Shown piece after piece: positions 9,015-17,448 of a stretch of DNA of 64,000 nt. The notes under the pieces were generated by a model. The model searched no databases and was not told the origin of the DNA. It was given only the letters and a program-made list of their open reading frames with translations. Made by a program: the position numbers and the translations under genes. The stretch is taken from assembly GCA_004292595.1 (NCBI GenBank), contig RDXM01000087.1, forward strand, positions 1 to 64,000, in the 5' to 3' direction. Position 1 is the first letter of the stretch; each line of letters begins with the position of its first letter. Source of the DNA: Candidatus Kapaibacterium sp. (GTDB lineage: Bacteria > Bacteroidota > Ignavibacteria > Kapaibacteriales > UBA4661).

Positions 9015-10988
9015 ATGAAACCATTACTTTTACTTGCTCTCTTCTCGATTGCGCTGTGCCTTGGTGTGCGCGAGGGAACCGCCCAAACAGCGCGAAAAGA
9101 CTCGTTGGAAGCGGTGTTGTTGTCCTTGAAAACCAAGAGAAATGATTCCGCCAAAGTACAGATTCTCTGCGAGCTTTCAAAAGAGTATGAAGCCCGCGAT
9201 GCGGTGCGGGCTTTGGTGCTGGCACGGCAGGCATTGACGCTCGCCGATTCGCTGAAAGACCGTCTCGGTGCTGCAAAGGCGGAGCTACGGATGGGAACAG
9301 TACTATGGTCGCAGGGATTTTACGAGCAATCGGTGGAGTATTATTTTCGCGCCTTGAACCTTGCGTATAATCTCAAAGATAGCATCACGATTGCGCGGGC
9401 ATTGGGCGGGATTGGCGCGAATTATCGCAAGCAGGGAAACTATGCCAAAGCAAAAGATTATTACACGCAAGCCTTGACGCTCAGTACGTCTGTCCACGAC
9501 AAACGCGGTATGGAAGCCATGCTGAATAATCTTGGCGTGTTGCATTTTGGCGAAGCCGAGAACGACAGTGCGCTTGTGTGTTGGCAGCGAGCATTGGATT
9601 TGGACATAGAGTTGCGCGATTCGGCGAGTATTGCACTTGTGTCGGCGAATGTTGCGTGGGCGTATAATAATCTCGGCAAGACCGCCGTAGCTATGCGTTT
9701 TGCCGAAGACGCGCTTGCCATTGCAAACCGTATTGGCGACAAGCGCGATGCTGCCTTGGCGAATCATGTGCTGGGCGAGATACATTCCCACACGCAAAAC
9801 TACACGCTTGCCGAAAGCTACGAGCGAGAAGCACTGCGCCTTGCAGAGGAATATGGCGGAAAAGAAATCATGCGCTGGGTATATGAATCCCTCTCTTCGA
9901 TTGCCGAGCGGACAGGGCGACCTGTTCAGGCATTGGAGTATTACAAAGAGTTCAAAGAGTTTTCCGATTCCATGCACACCGCAGAAACTGCCGAGCGCAC
10001 TGCCGTTTTGACCACGCAATACCGCGACGAAGAGCGCGTGAAGGAAATTGCCCAGCTCAAAACCCGCGCCGAAGACCACGCAAAGGTTCGGAATCTTTTG
10101 CTTGTGGGGCTTGTGTTGCTTATTGGCTTGTTGGTTATTGCGGTGAATCGGTATCAATACCAACGCCGCACCGAGCAGGAACTCTTGCGCCGTCAGTGTA
10201 TTTTGGATGAGCAAGCAAGCGATATTGAGCTTGCTAATTCGCAGCTTGCCGAGCAGAATCAACAGCTTCAGCTCTTGGATAATGAAAAAAATGAAATGCT
10301 GGGAATTGTGGCGCATGACCTGAAAAACCCTATTGGTGCGGTGCGCAGCTATGCTGAGATGATTTGTTACAGCGAAATTCCACCAGAGGAAGCGCAGCGT
10401 TCGAGCGAAATGATTATCCAGACCAGCAATCGGATGTTGGATTTGGTCAATAATCTGTTGGATGCCAACGCGATAGAATCTGGGAAAATGAAGTTTTCTC
10501 TGGTGGTATTCGATGCTGCGCCGATTGTGGAGATGATGACGGAAAATATGATGAAGGCTGCGGCAATGAAAGAAATCCGCTTACATTTTTCTTTGTTGAA
10601 TGAAGCAAGTCGAACACAGGGCGCAACAACACTCCAAGCAGATGAAGTCGCATTTACGCAGATAGTGGAGAATATTCTTTCTAATGCCCTGAAATACTCG
10701 CCCTTTGGGAAAAACGTCTGGGTGCGTGCTGGTCGTATCTCTGCCAAAGGTGGTGATATGGTGCGGATAGAAATTCAAGACGAAGGTCCTGGATTTACCG
10801 ATACTGATAAAGAAAAACTTTTTGGTAAGTTCGCTCGTCTTTCAGCACGACCCACTGGTGGTGAGCATTCGACGGGGCTTGGTTTGTCAATCGTGAAAAA
10901 GCTCGTCGAACTCATGCACGGAACAGTGTGCTGCCAGAGCGAATCTGGACACGGCACGACGTTTATTGTCGAGTTTCCGGCGGTGTAA
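9015..10988 (+). CDS. TPR sensor histidine kinase
   Basis: A 657-residue membrane histidine kinase. A signal-peptide-like N-terminus (MKPLLLLALFSIALC) is followed by periplasmic tetratricopeptide repeats over about 80-305, one transmembrane helix near 361-378 and a short coiled coil. The HisKA domain has phospho-acceptor His434 in IVAHDLKNP, and the HATPase domain has N-box NILSNALKYSP, DEGPGF and STGLGLSIVKKL. No receiver domain or response-regulator gene is adjacent, so the partner is elsewhere. The frame is open from 8970, but ATG 9015 directly precedes the signal peptide and is preferred. TPR sensor kinases of this layout are common in Bacteroidota. Confidence 0.88.
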   Translation: MKPLLLLALFSIALCLGVREGTAQTARKDSLEAVLLSLKTKRNDSAKVQILCELSKEYEARDAVRALVLARQALTLADSLKDRLGAAKAELRMGTVLWSQGFYEQSVEYYFRALNLAYNLKDSITIARALGGIGANYRKQGNYAKAKDYYTQALTLSTSVHDKRGMEAMLNNLGVLHFGEAENDSALVCWQRALDLDIELRDSASIALVSANVAWAYNNLGKTAVAMRFAEDALAIANRIGDKRDAALANHVLGEIHSHTQNYTLAESYEREALRLAEEYGGKEIMRWVYESLSSIAERTGRPVQALEYYKEFKEFSDSMHTAETAERTAVLTTQYRDEERVKEIAQLKTRAEDHAKVRNLLLVGLVLLIGLLVIAVNRYQYQRRTEQELLRRQCILDEQASDIELANSQLAEQNQQLQLLDNEKNEMLGIVAHDLKNPIGAVRSYAEMICYSEIPPEEAQRSSEMIIQTSNRMLDLVNNLLDANAIESGKMKFSLVVFDAAPIVEMMTENMMKAAAMKEIRLHFSLLNEASRTQGATTLQADEVAFTQIVENILSNALKYSPFGKNVWVRAGRISAKGGDMVRIEIQDEGPGFTDTDKEKLFGKFARLSARPTGGEHSTGLGLSIVKKLVELMHGTVCCQSESGHGTTFIVEFPAV

Positions 10989-11013
10989 CGTTTTTTTATT
11001 TTTTGCTTCGGGT

Positions 11014-11508
11014 ATGCTGCACTATATCTTGGATGCACACAATATTATGCACAAAGACGCAACGATGAAGCGGCAAATGGATTCCTCGCTTACAACGGCG
11101 CGTCAAACCTTGCTTACGCTTGTGGAAGGCTACGCACGGCGGCGGCGTGATATTCTTTTTACCATAGTGTTTGATGGCGTAAATGCTGCCGTTCAACGCC
11201 AAGAGGTGAATGTAAACGTCCGCGAAACGCGGCGTTTTCAGGAAGCCGATGAGGTTATTAAAGATTTGGTGCGTTTGGAAGAGCAGACGCGGCGCGTAAC
11301 GGTGATTTCATCGGACACAGAAGTACACAACTTTGCAAAATTATCGGGCTGTTCTGTGAAATCAGCATCAGTGTTTCTGCGGGAACTCCGCTCAGATTCT
11401 GGCACGAAATCCACGCCAGAGGCTCGCCGCCTTGCTTCGACTGATAAGCCCGAAAATGTTTCCCGTGCTGAGATGGAAGCAATGAAGCGGATGTTTGGAT
11501 TGAAGTAA
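11014..11508 (+). CDS. YacP-like NYN-domain protein (putative RNase)
   Basis: A 164-residue cytoplasmic protein with PIN/NYN-fold features: YILDAHNIMH at the N-terminus, TIVFDGVNA in the middle, an acidic EADEVIKDL segment, and VISSDTEVHNFAKLSGCSV. These match the YacP/DUF901 group, whose founding member Rae1 is a ribosome-associated endoribonuclease. RNA cleavage here is inferred from the family. ATG 11014 starts the conserved core; the frame stays open upstream only across the end of the kinase gene. It begins 25 bp after the kinase stop and may be co-transcribed. Confidence 0.7.
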   Translation: MLHYILDAHNIMHKDATMKRQMDSSLTTARQTLLTLVEGYARRRRDILFTIVFDGVNAAVQRQEVNVNVRETRRFQEADEVIKDLVRLEEQTRRVTVISSDTEVHNFAKLSGCSVKSASVFLRELRSDSGTKSTPEARRLASTDKPENVSRAEMEAMKRMFGLK

Positions 11509-11532
11509 TAGACAAGTGTTTTTTTATATTCT

Positions 11533-11655
11533 TAGGACTTTCGCAGAATGTGCTTTTGAAGCTCACAGACAGGAATGTCTGTGCCACCAAAGCCAGTATC
11601 TATCAGTCTTGTAGTGGCACAGGCATTCTTGCCTGTGAGGTTTGTGAAAGTCCTA
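11533..11655. mobile_element. MITE-like element, family A copy 2
   Basis: Exactly 123 bp, as in copy 1. It begins TAGGACTTTCGCA and ends TGAAAGTCCTA, with one mismatch in the right arm. The core contains the same inverted pair of palindromes in the opposite overall orientation. It lies 25 bp after the NYN gene and just ahead of the RmlD-like reductase. Confidence 0.75.
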
Positions 11656-11680
11656 ATTCTGTCAATGTTATATTCTGTCA

Positions 11681-12751
11681 ATGATAGCAGCACATCCATC
11701 AACAATTCTCATTACGGGCGGAAGCGGTTTTTTCGGCACGAACGCCGCCGAATGGTTTCGCAAGGCGCAGGGAAGCCGTGTCGTTTGCACGTCGTCGCAC
11801 CCTGAAAAATATGCGGCATTTGCGCCTGTGCATCGTTCTTTACAGGACAACCCACTTATCAAAGCAGATGTTTTGGATGTGTCGTCATTGCTAGAATGTT
11901 TTGAAAAAATTGCACCAGAGTACATTATTCATGCCGCAGCATATTCCGTGCCTTTGCTCTGTGAAAAAGACCCAGAGCATACCTTTCGAGTAAATGTAGG
12001 CGGCACAGAGAATATTCTTCAGGCAGCAGAAAAACTGGATATTCCGCTTGTGTTTCTTTCAACGGATTTAGTGTTTAAGGGCGACCGCGCAGTTGAGCGC
12101 GAGGGTGCGTACACAGAACTCATGCCACTGGATGCAGAGATTGTGTATGGGAAAAGTAAAATTGCTGCCGAGCGCGTTTTGCAGGAAAGTAGCTTTAGAA
12201 AGTGGATAATTCTTCGCACATCGCTTATGTTTGGTGGACGGGTTGCATGGGCAAAAGGTTTTCCACAATTTGCGATTGATATGTTGAAAACTCAGCAACC
12301 AGCGACGTTATTTTATGACCAATACCGCACTCCTACATATATTGCAGATATTGCAGAGGCTATCCACTGTCTTGTGGAAAACTCTGTGGAAAACTCTGTG
12401 GAAATGTCGGATACACTGTGGAAATCGTGTGGAAAACATGATGAAAATGTTCTTGCTGGAGTCTGTACTCAAAAGAACCTAGCGATTGCGGGGGAAATTT
12501 TTCACTGCGGCGGAGCAGAGCGCATGAACCGCGTAGAATTTGTACGGCGATGCTGCGCGGTGCTTGGTGTGGACAGTGCGCAGATAGTAGTAAAAAGTAT
12601 GAACGATGTTCCCGATTATACAACGCGGGTATGTGATGTTTCGCTGGACTCTACCAAACTCACCACACGCATTCAATGGAAACAAACCGCTCTGGAATCA
12701 GCTTTCCAAGAGATGTCCTCAAGTTTTGACACTACATTTGACGATAAGTAG
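11681..12751 (+). CDS. RmlD-like SDR reductase/epimerase
   Basis: A 356-residue extended short-chain dehydrogenase. The NAD(P)-binding motif TGGSGFFG is at 12-19, a Ser/Thr-containing FLSTDLVFKG follows, and the catalytic pair Tyr156-xxx-Lys160 lies in VYGKSK. The STDxVF segment and overall layout resemble dTDP-4-dehydrorhamnose reductase, so it probably reduces or epimerises a nucleotide sugar. No rmlABC neighbours are present and the substrate is unknown. A low-complexity insertion (VENSVENSVE) near residue 228 is encoded by a 15-bp tandem repeat and probably forms a surface loop. It starts just after a palindromic element. Confidence 0.75.
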   Translation: MIAAHPSTILITGGSGFFGTNAAEWFRKAQGSRVVCTSSHPEKYAAFAPVHRSLQDNPLIKADVLDVSSLLECFEKIAPEYIIHAAAYSVPLLCEKDPEHTFRVNVGGTENILQAAEKLDIPLVFLSTDLVFKGDRAVEREGAYTELMPLDAEIVYGKSKIAAERVLQESSFRKWIILRTSLMFGGRVAWAKGFPQFAIDMLKTQQPATLFYDQYRTPTYIADIAEAIHCLVENSVENSVEMSDTLWKSCGKHDENVLAGVCTQKNLAIAGEIFHCGGAERMNRVEFVRRCCAVLGVDSAQIVVKSMNDVPDYTTRVCDVSLDSTKLTTRIQWKQTALESAFQEMSSSFDTTFDDK

Positions 12752-12771
12752 GCAACTGAATATAGCTGAAG

Positions 12772-12832
12772 ATGCTTCGACAAGCTCAGCATGAGGTCGG
12801 AAGCGATCTTGACCCTGAGCTTGTCGAAGGGT
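12772..12832. repeat. CTTCGACAAGCTCAG palindromic repeat, free core
   Basis: A perfect 15-bp inverted repeat (CTTCGACAAGCTCAG at 12775-12789 and its complement at 12815-12829) with a 25-bp spacer. The same core, with one change, forms the inside of the family A element at 12876-12999. This repeat type is dispersed in many environmental genomes and is often mistranslated into small hypothetical proteins. Confidence 0.8.
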
Positions 12833-12875
12833 ATAATGCAAACTATATTGAGCGACGTACTTAAAAGCAATGATT

Positions 12876-12999
12876 TAGGACTTTCGCAAAAAGCTATCGC
12901 TGAGGTGCTTCGACAGGCTCAGTATGAAGATTAAAGCGGTCTTGACCCTGAGCTTGTCGAAGGGTTTATGATATATAACGTACTTTTGCGAAAGTCCTA
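12876..12999. mobile_element. MITE-like element, family A copy 3 with a swapped core
   Basis: The ends (TAGGACTTTCGCAAA and TTTGCGAAAGTCCTA) are those of family A, but the inside is the CTTCGACAGGCTCAG/CTGAGCTTGTCGAAG palindrome instead of the CACAGACA one. The total length is 124 bp, so size is conserved although the core differs. The remaining stretch to 13283 holds nothing else I can recognise. Confidence 0.75.
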
Positions 13000-13283
13000 T
13001 GATTAAACTTTTCTGAAGGAATTGCTTTCCAAAAGTATGCAAGACAGCAAAGAACAAAGGTTTATCAATGAAGCCGCAAATTTAGATTTGCTTTTCTAGG
13101 AAAATCATGTAGTTTAGGGCGCACCTGTTTTTTGTGTGCATCTAGTTGTCTGTCTGTCACTATCCATGGAAAGCATTCGCGCATTGTTGTAGTGTGATAG
13201 ATACAGCAGTGCGATAAGAATAAAGATAGTTTCCCATAATTCGTTGTTCATATTCATTTTGATTTGTTCGAGGAGTGGTTTTC

Positions 13284-14408
13284 ATGTCCCGCTACGTTGT
13301 TGCTGTGATATGTTGTCTTATCGTCATTGCTCTAGAGAGCGTGAGTATGTCTGCACAAGGCAAAAAAAATGCAAAATCTGCAAAAGCCTCATCAGGAGTG
13401 CCTTCGGCAGGACAATCGTCAAACCCTTCTCAAACCAAAACTGCGTCCGCACTGCCAGAAGTCAAGCAAACTCCATTGCTGGATTCTGCGCAACTGCTTA
13501 TTCAACCGACATTTACTTCATTGGATGAGGCGTTGCGTCGTGCCGATAAAGTCTATAAGCTACGTTTAGATGAAAACAATCTGACCGCGCTGCCTGGAAC
13601 GATTGGTCGTTTGGTCAATTTGCAAGAGTTATCTTTAAATTTTAATCAACTTAGCACATTACCGCCAGAGATTGGGAAATTAACCAATTTGCAAGTATTG
13701 GTACTAGATAAGAATAAAATTAAGCGTTTGCCGACAGAGCTAAAAAGCTTGGTGAATCTTCAAAAGTTGTATTTAAATCATTACAATCAAATGGAAGATA
13801 GCGAAGTTCCACCAGATTACGAACCAGGCGTGGAGTTGCGTGCTTTGTGGCTTGCAGTTGATAGCTTGACGAAACTGGAGACACTTGGCTTAGGCGGTAA
13901 TCGTTTGAAGGAAATCCCACGAGGTTTGCTAAAAATTTCCAGCTTGAGACACTTGTATATCAATGATAATGCCTTAGCAGAATTATCTGAAGATATTTAC
14001 AAGTTACAAAATCTTGAACAGTTGGATATTAGTAATAACCAACTGAAAGGATTGCCAGCAGAAATTGGCAAAATGAAAACATTGCAAATGCTTGATTTGC
14101 GTTTGAACAGTCTTCTCAAGTTGCCGTCGGAGCTTGGTAATTGCTCGGCGATGACAGAGCTTGATGTAGGATTTAATATGTTAAAAGAGTTACCAGAGGA
14201 AATTGGAAATCTTACCAAGCTAGAGCGTATTAATATTAGCAATAATCGCTTATCTACAGTACCAGCAAGTATAGAACGTTGGGAAAAGTTGAAAAAGCTA
14301 AAAATGGTTGATAATCCGATTAAAGATGATGCCGATGTTGCTATGAAGCTCCGCAAACTACAAGTTCGCAGACCCGCACCTTCTATTGAGCGCGATATAA
14401 AGCGATAA
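13284..14408 (+). CDS. Secreted leucine-rich-repeat protein
   Basis: A 374-residue protein with an N-terminal signal peptide (hydrophobic to about residue 22), a Lys/Ser/Ala-rich linker, then roughly ten 23-residue leucine-rich repeats of the bacterial/Shoc2 type (consensus LPxEIGxLxxLxxLxLxxN) from about 90 to 350. A GAGGAG ribosome-binding site ends 8 bp before ATG 13284, which decides the start. LRR solenoids bind proteins; the ligand is unknown. It is followed by a terminator-like hairpin and then the GldM-like gene, so it is probably transcribed separately from the envelope block. Confidence 0.8.
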   Translation: MSRYVVAVICCLIVIALESVSMSAQGKKNAKSAKASSGVPSAGQSSNPSQTKTASALPEVKQTPLLDSAQLLIQPTFTSLDEALRRADKVYKLRLDENNLTALPGTIGRLVNLQELSLNFNQLSTLPPEIGKLTNLQVLVLDKNKIKRLPTELKSLVNLQKLYLNHYNQMEDSEVPPDYEPGVELRALWLAVDSLTKLETLGLGGNRLKEIPRGLLKISSLRHLYINDNALAELSEDIYKLQNLEQLDISNNQLKGLPAEIGKMKTLQMLDLRLNSLLKLPSELGNCSAMTELDVGFNMLKELPEEIGNLTKLERINISNNRLSTVPASIERWEKLKKLKMVDNPIKDDADVAMKLRKLQVRRPAPSIERDIKR

Positions 14409-14429
14409 AAACGTAGGAAAAATCAGGTA

Positions 14430-14476
14430 AAAACGCCTTATTTGCAGACAATAGTTCTGTAAGTAGGGCGTTTTTG
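14430..14476 (+). terminator. Probable rho-independent terminator after the LRR gene
   Basis: The arm AAAACGCCTTA is complemented by TAGGGCGTTTTT with a loop of about 20 nt, and the run of T completes the signal. It lies about 20 bp after the stop of the LRR gene. The loop is longer than ideal. Confidence 0.5.
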
Positions 14477-14685
14477 TCGCTGAGGTATTAGGCATATAAA
14501 TAAGTAGATATAATGTGTGTAGGGAATGGAAAAGCATACAATAGAAAAAATGTGCGGCGTGGGGAAAAAATGACAATTTTTTTGTTTTGTATTATGATTT
14601 TTGCATATTGGAATGTGATTCGCCAATCACACCCCTCATTCCTAGTGGATAATTCTCTGTTTTTGTAACTTTTTGGAAAAAGCAT

Positions 14686-17103
14686 ATGTCGAAGGGCAGT
14701 GCTGGTAAAGTGTACTTCGTGTTGTACCTTGCCGTAATTCTGGAACTTCTTATCATCATTGTAGAACGCGACGAAGCCGAGGAAGGTTTGCATAAAAAGA
14801 CCAAAGAGTCAATGAAAATTGTGCAAAATATCCTCTCTCAACTTCAGAGTGGCTCTGGTAATTATGACATGAATGTTAGTCCGAATGACCTTATTATCAT
14901 TCAGGACAAGTCAACCTTGGAAGCTCTTCCAAAAGAGCAGAGAATCAAGCGTCAGAAAACATATAGCGTAAAAGTGAGCGTGACTGACGTAACCGAAGCC
15001 AAATCTGGTGAAGGCGAGGAAGGTGGAGGTGAGGAGAAAAAAGACTATACGCTTACCAAACTTGCAAACGTGCAGGAATTGACGTATCAGCTTTTTTATA
15101 CCGAAACGCCGAAAGGTGAGGCGCAAGATATTGCACCACGTTTACCAGATAGTACCTATAACGGTAAGCGCTTGCGAGAGTTTAAGCCAGGTGAGGTCGC
15201 TACGTTTGCTGACCAAACACAAGGCGGCAAATCTACGAACTGGAATTTGTTGGACGTGCGCCAACTGAAGCTGGACGTAGCTGCAACATATGAGTACACA
15301 AAGCCTGAGGGTGGGTGGAAAAAGCCATTGTATAGTTTAACAGTAGCTGGTTCGCCTATTGAGCGCGGTGCGCAAGCAAAAGATACCACGTTTTTTTATG
15401 ATAGTGTAAAATCCGATAAAGATTTCGCTAATAACGGTAAACTTTCATCGCGGACTTTTACTGTGAACTTCGACCCAGGTGAAGAGCGCAAGGACGGTTG
15501 GTATAAGCTCCGCTTTTTCTCTAGCACAAACAAGATTCTTGGCGTAGATTTTGAGGCTGGTGCAAAGGAGATTAGCGATGAAGACCAAGTAAACGTGGGT
15601 GTTGTGAAGCTCAAAGTAAAAGCACTTCGCTCTGTGATGACTGAATTACAAAAAGAGCTTGATGGTAAAATGGAACTGCGTGGCGTGTGGTACGATGGCT
15701 CAGGAGATTTTAACGCGCGTCTCAAGGCAGTGGAAGAACTGGATGCAGCTCTGAAACTTGCGCGTGAGGTGAACAAAGATAATGAAGAAGTTGCAAGTAA
15801 ACTTACGTTGTACGAATATATTGTAAAGCTCACTACACCAGGCTTTTCGGCATTTCTTGACCAGAACCGCAGCACGATGGACATTGATGTGCAGGTGCGC
15901 AAACCCGATGCACAGCAGCCCGCACCTCGCGTGAGTGACCTTGAGCCGAAAATTATTACCTTCGATAAACTGAACAAAACAATTATCACATTTGTTTTGT
16001 CTCCAGCTTCGTACTTCAAGCCAGGCAATCCTGAAGTTGATATTAAAGGAACACCATCCCTTGTCGGACAATTCCGCGTTGAACCAGATGTTGCCACAGC
16101 CGACGCTGCTGCTGCGGCTGCTCCAACGGGAGCGGCAGCAAACCAGCCACGAAAATATCGTATAGTCTTTGATAAACCGATTGCGGCGGGAACATATAAC
16201 ATCAAGGTAAGCTACACTGGTGGCGGAAAAACGGATACAGCAACAAGCGAACTCAAAGTATTGCAGAGTATGCTCGATCCAAAAACTATGAAAGCAATTG
16301 CTGGACTGAAGTTATACTACGGCAAGCGTCTTGCTTTCCGTGCGAAATTACCACTTGAAGCAGAGTTACCATTGCAGCAGTTTAAGATTGATTATCAATT
16401 AGGCAATGAAAAGAAAATGCAGGATAACCCATTCTCGGAGTCATATGTTGGTCCGAATATCCCTGCATCAGCAAAGAAAGTGAAAATGGAGGTAGTCTGG
16501 ATTAACCCTGGAACGGGCGAACGCGTTCCTCTTCTCTCTAAAGAAGTAACGCCAGAGCAAACTGCGCCAGATATTGCTTGCCAAAGTGCGATTGCAGAGA
16601 TGAAATCTGATAACACGCAAGCTCCAAAGAAAAAGGCAGCAGGTAAAAAGCCTGTGCCGCCAGCAAACTTCCAAGTGACGATAAAGGGTATTTCCGTTGA
16701 TTATGAAGTACCGATTGACGCTGATAATAAAGATCCAAACGCAAGTAAGCCTATAAAAGCAACCTTGGGCGAGGTAGAAGCGGAAGGTCCAGCTGATATT
16801 GATTTTGGAGCAGCAGAAACCAAACTTACTATTTACAATGGTGATGAGCCCGATCCACTGGGTGCTTGGACTGCAAATGCAACAACATTCGGTATTACGA
16901 GTGGCGAGTTTGATGCAACAACTGGATCATTTCCCATTATAATTCAGGTAAAAGACTTGCCACCAAAACCACCGGGAGAAACTCGTATCTTACGTGGAAC
17001 AATTGCCGTAAAAGTTGGCGCAAAAATTGTTAATCGTAAAGCTGGTGTATCTAACAAGGTTTCTCAGTCGTGCATTATTCCGATTAATATTCCATACCCA
17101 TAG
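14686..17103 (+). CDS. Inner-membrane-anchored, GldM-like periplasmic protein
   Basis: This 805-residue protein has a single transmembrane helix at about 9-26 and then a long, beta-rich periplasmic part with Ig-like segments and an Ala-rich linker near 470. GldM, the type IX secretion/gliding motor protein, has the same plan: one N-terminal helix followed by stacked periplasmic beta domains. It is longer than classical GldM (about 510 residues), and I see no decisive GldM motif, so the name stays tentative. It heads a block with two possible outer-membrane proteins and precedes a VWA-OmpA protein, fitting an envelope-spanning assembly. No gldK, gldL or gldN is recognisable beside it. Start ATG 14686. 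Confidence 0.55.
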   Translation: MSKGSAGKVYFVLYLAVILELLIIIVERDEAEEGLHKKTKESMKIVQNILSQLQSGSGNYDMNVSPNDLIIIQDKSTLEALPKEQRIKRQKTYSVKVSVTDVTEAKSGEGEEGGGEEKKDYTLTKLANVQELTYQLFYTETPKGEAQDIAPRLPDSTYNGKRLREFKPGEVATFADQTQGGKSTNWNLLDVRQLKLDVAATYEYTKPEGGWKKPLYSLTVAGSPIERGAQAKDTTFFYDSVKSDKDFANNGKLSSRTFTVNFDPGEERKDGWYKLRFFSSTNKILGVDFEAGAKEISDEDQVNVGVVKLKVKALRSVMTELQKELDGKMELRGVWYDGSGDFNARLKAVEELDAALKLAREVNKDNEEVASKLTLYEYIVKLTTPGFSAFLDQNRSTMDIDVQVRKPDAQQPAPRVSDLEPKIITFDKLNKTIITFVLSPASYFKPGNPEVDIKGTPSLVGQFRVEPDVATADAAAAAAPTGAAANQPRKYRIVFDKPIAAGTYNIKVSYTGGGKTDTATSELKVLQSMLDPKTMKAIAGLKLYYGKRLAFRAKLPLEAELPLQQFKIDYQLGNEKKMQDNPFSESYVGPNIPASAKKVKMEVVWINPGTGERVPLLSKEVTPEQTAPDIACQSAIAEMKSDNTQAPKKKAAGKKPVPPANFQVTIKGISVDYEVPIDADNKDPNASKPIKATLGEVEAEGPADIDFGAAETKLTIYNGDEPDPLGAWTANATTFGITSGEFDATTGSFPIIIQVKDLPPKPPGETRILRGTIAVKVGAKIVNRKAGVSNKVSQSCIIPINIPYP

Positions 17104-17243
17104 TCTCTTTCAATCAAGGCTTTGGTATGCGTTCTTAAAAAATAAATGTTATATTTGAGTTGTTCTTTCGAGTTTATTTTTCGCGCCTACTGTTTTTTTT
17201 GTCTGACAACTCGTACATTGTTTAAGAGAATTTTATAGCTAGA

Positions 17244-17274
17244 GTTGTAGTCCACCTCAGAGGTGGACTACAAC
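17244..17274. repeat. Perfect 15-bp hairpin in the 17.1-17.4 kb gap
   Basis: GTTGTAGTCCACCTC and its exact complement are separated by one base. There is no T-run, so it is not an obvious terminator. A related hairpin lies at 33466-33498. The rest of the 345-bp gap between the GldM-like gene and the next gene shows nothing else recognisable. Confidence 0.75.
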
Positions 17275-17448
17275 TGCGACACTTACAACAACGTCATAAC
17301 AAAATGAAACTATAAAAATCAACTAAACAACCTACTAGTCGTGATTAAAATAACGTAGCGTGTGAGACTAATTACTCAAAACGTACATCATCAATTACTT
17401 TAGAAATTACTACTATTCATCATTTTACTGATTGTAAGGATGCTGTTT

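Noticed and set aside
9303-10316. A 337-codon reverse-strand frame opposite the sensor kinase
   Set aside because: The forward kinase has clear TPR, HisKA and ATPase motifs across the same bases; the reverse product is low-quality and unrecognisable.
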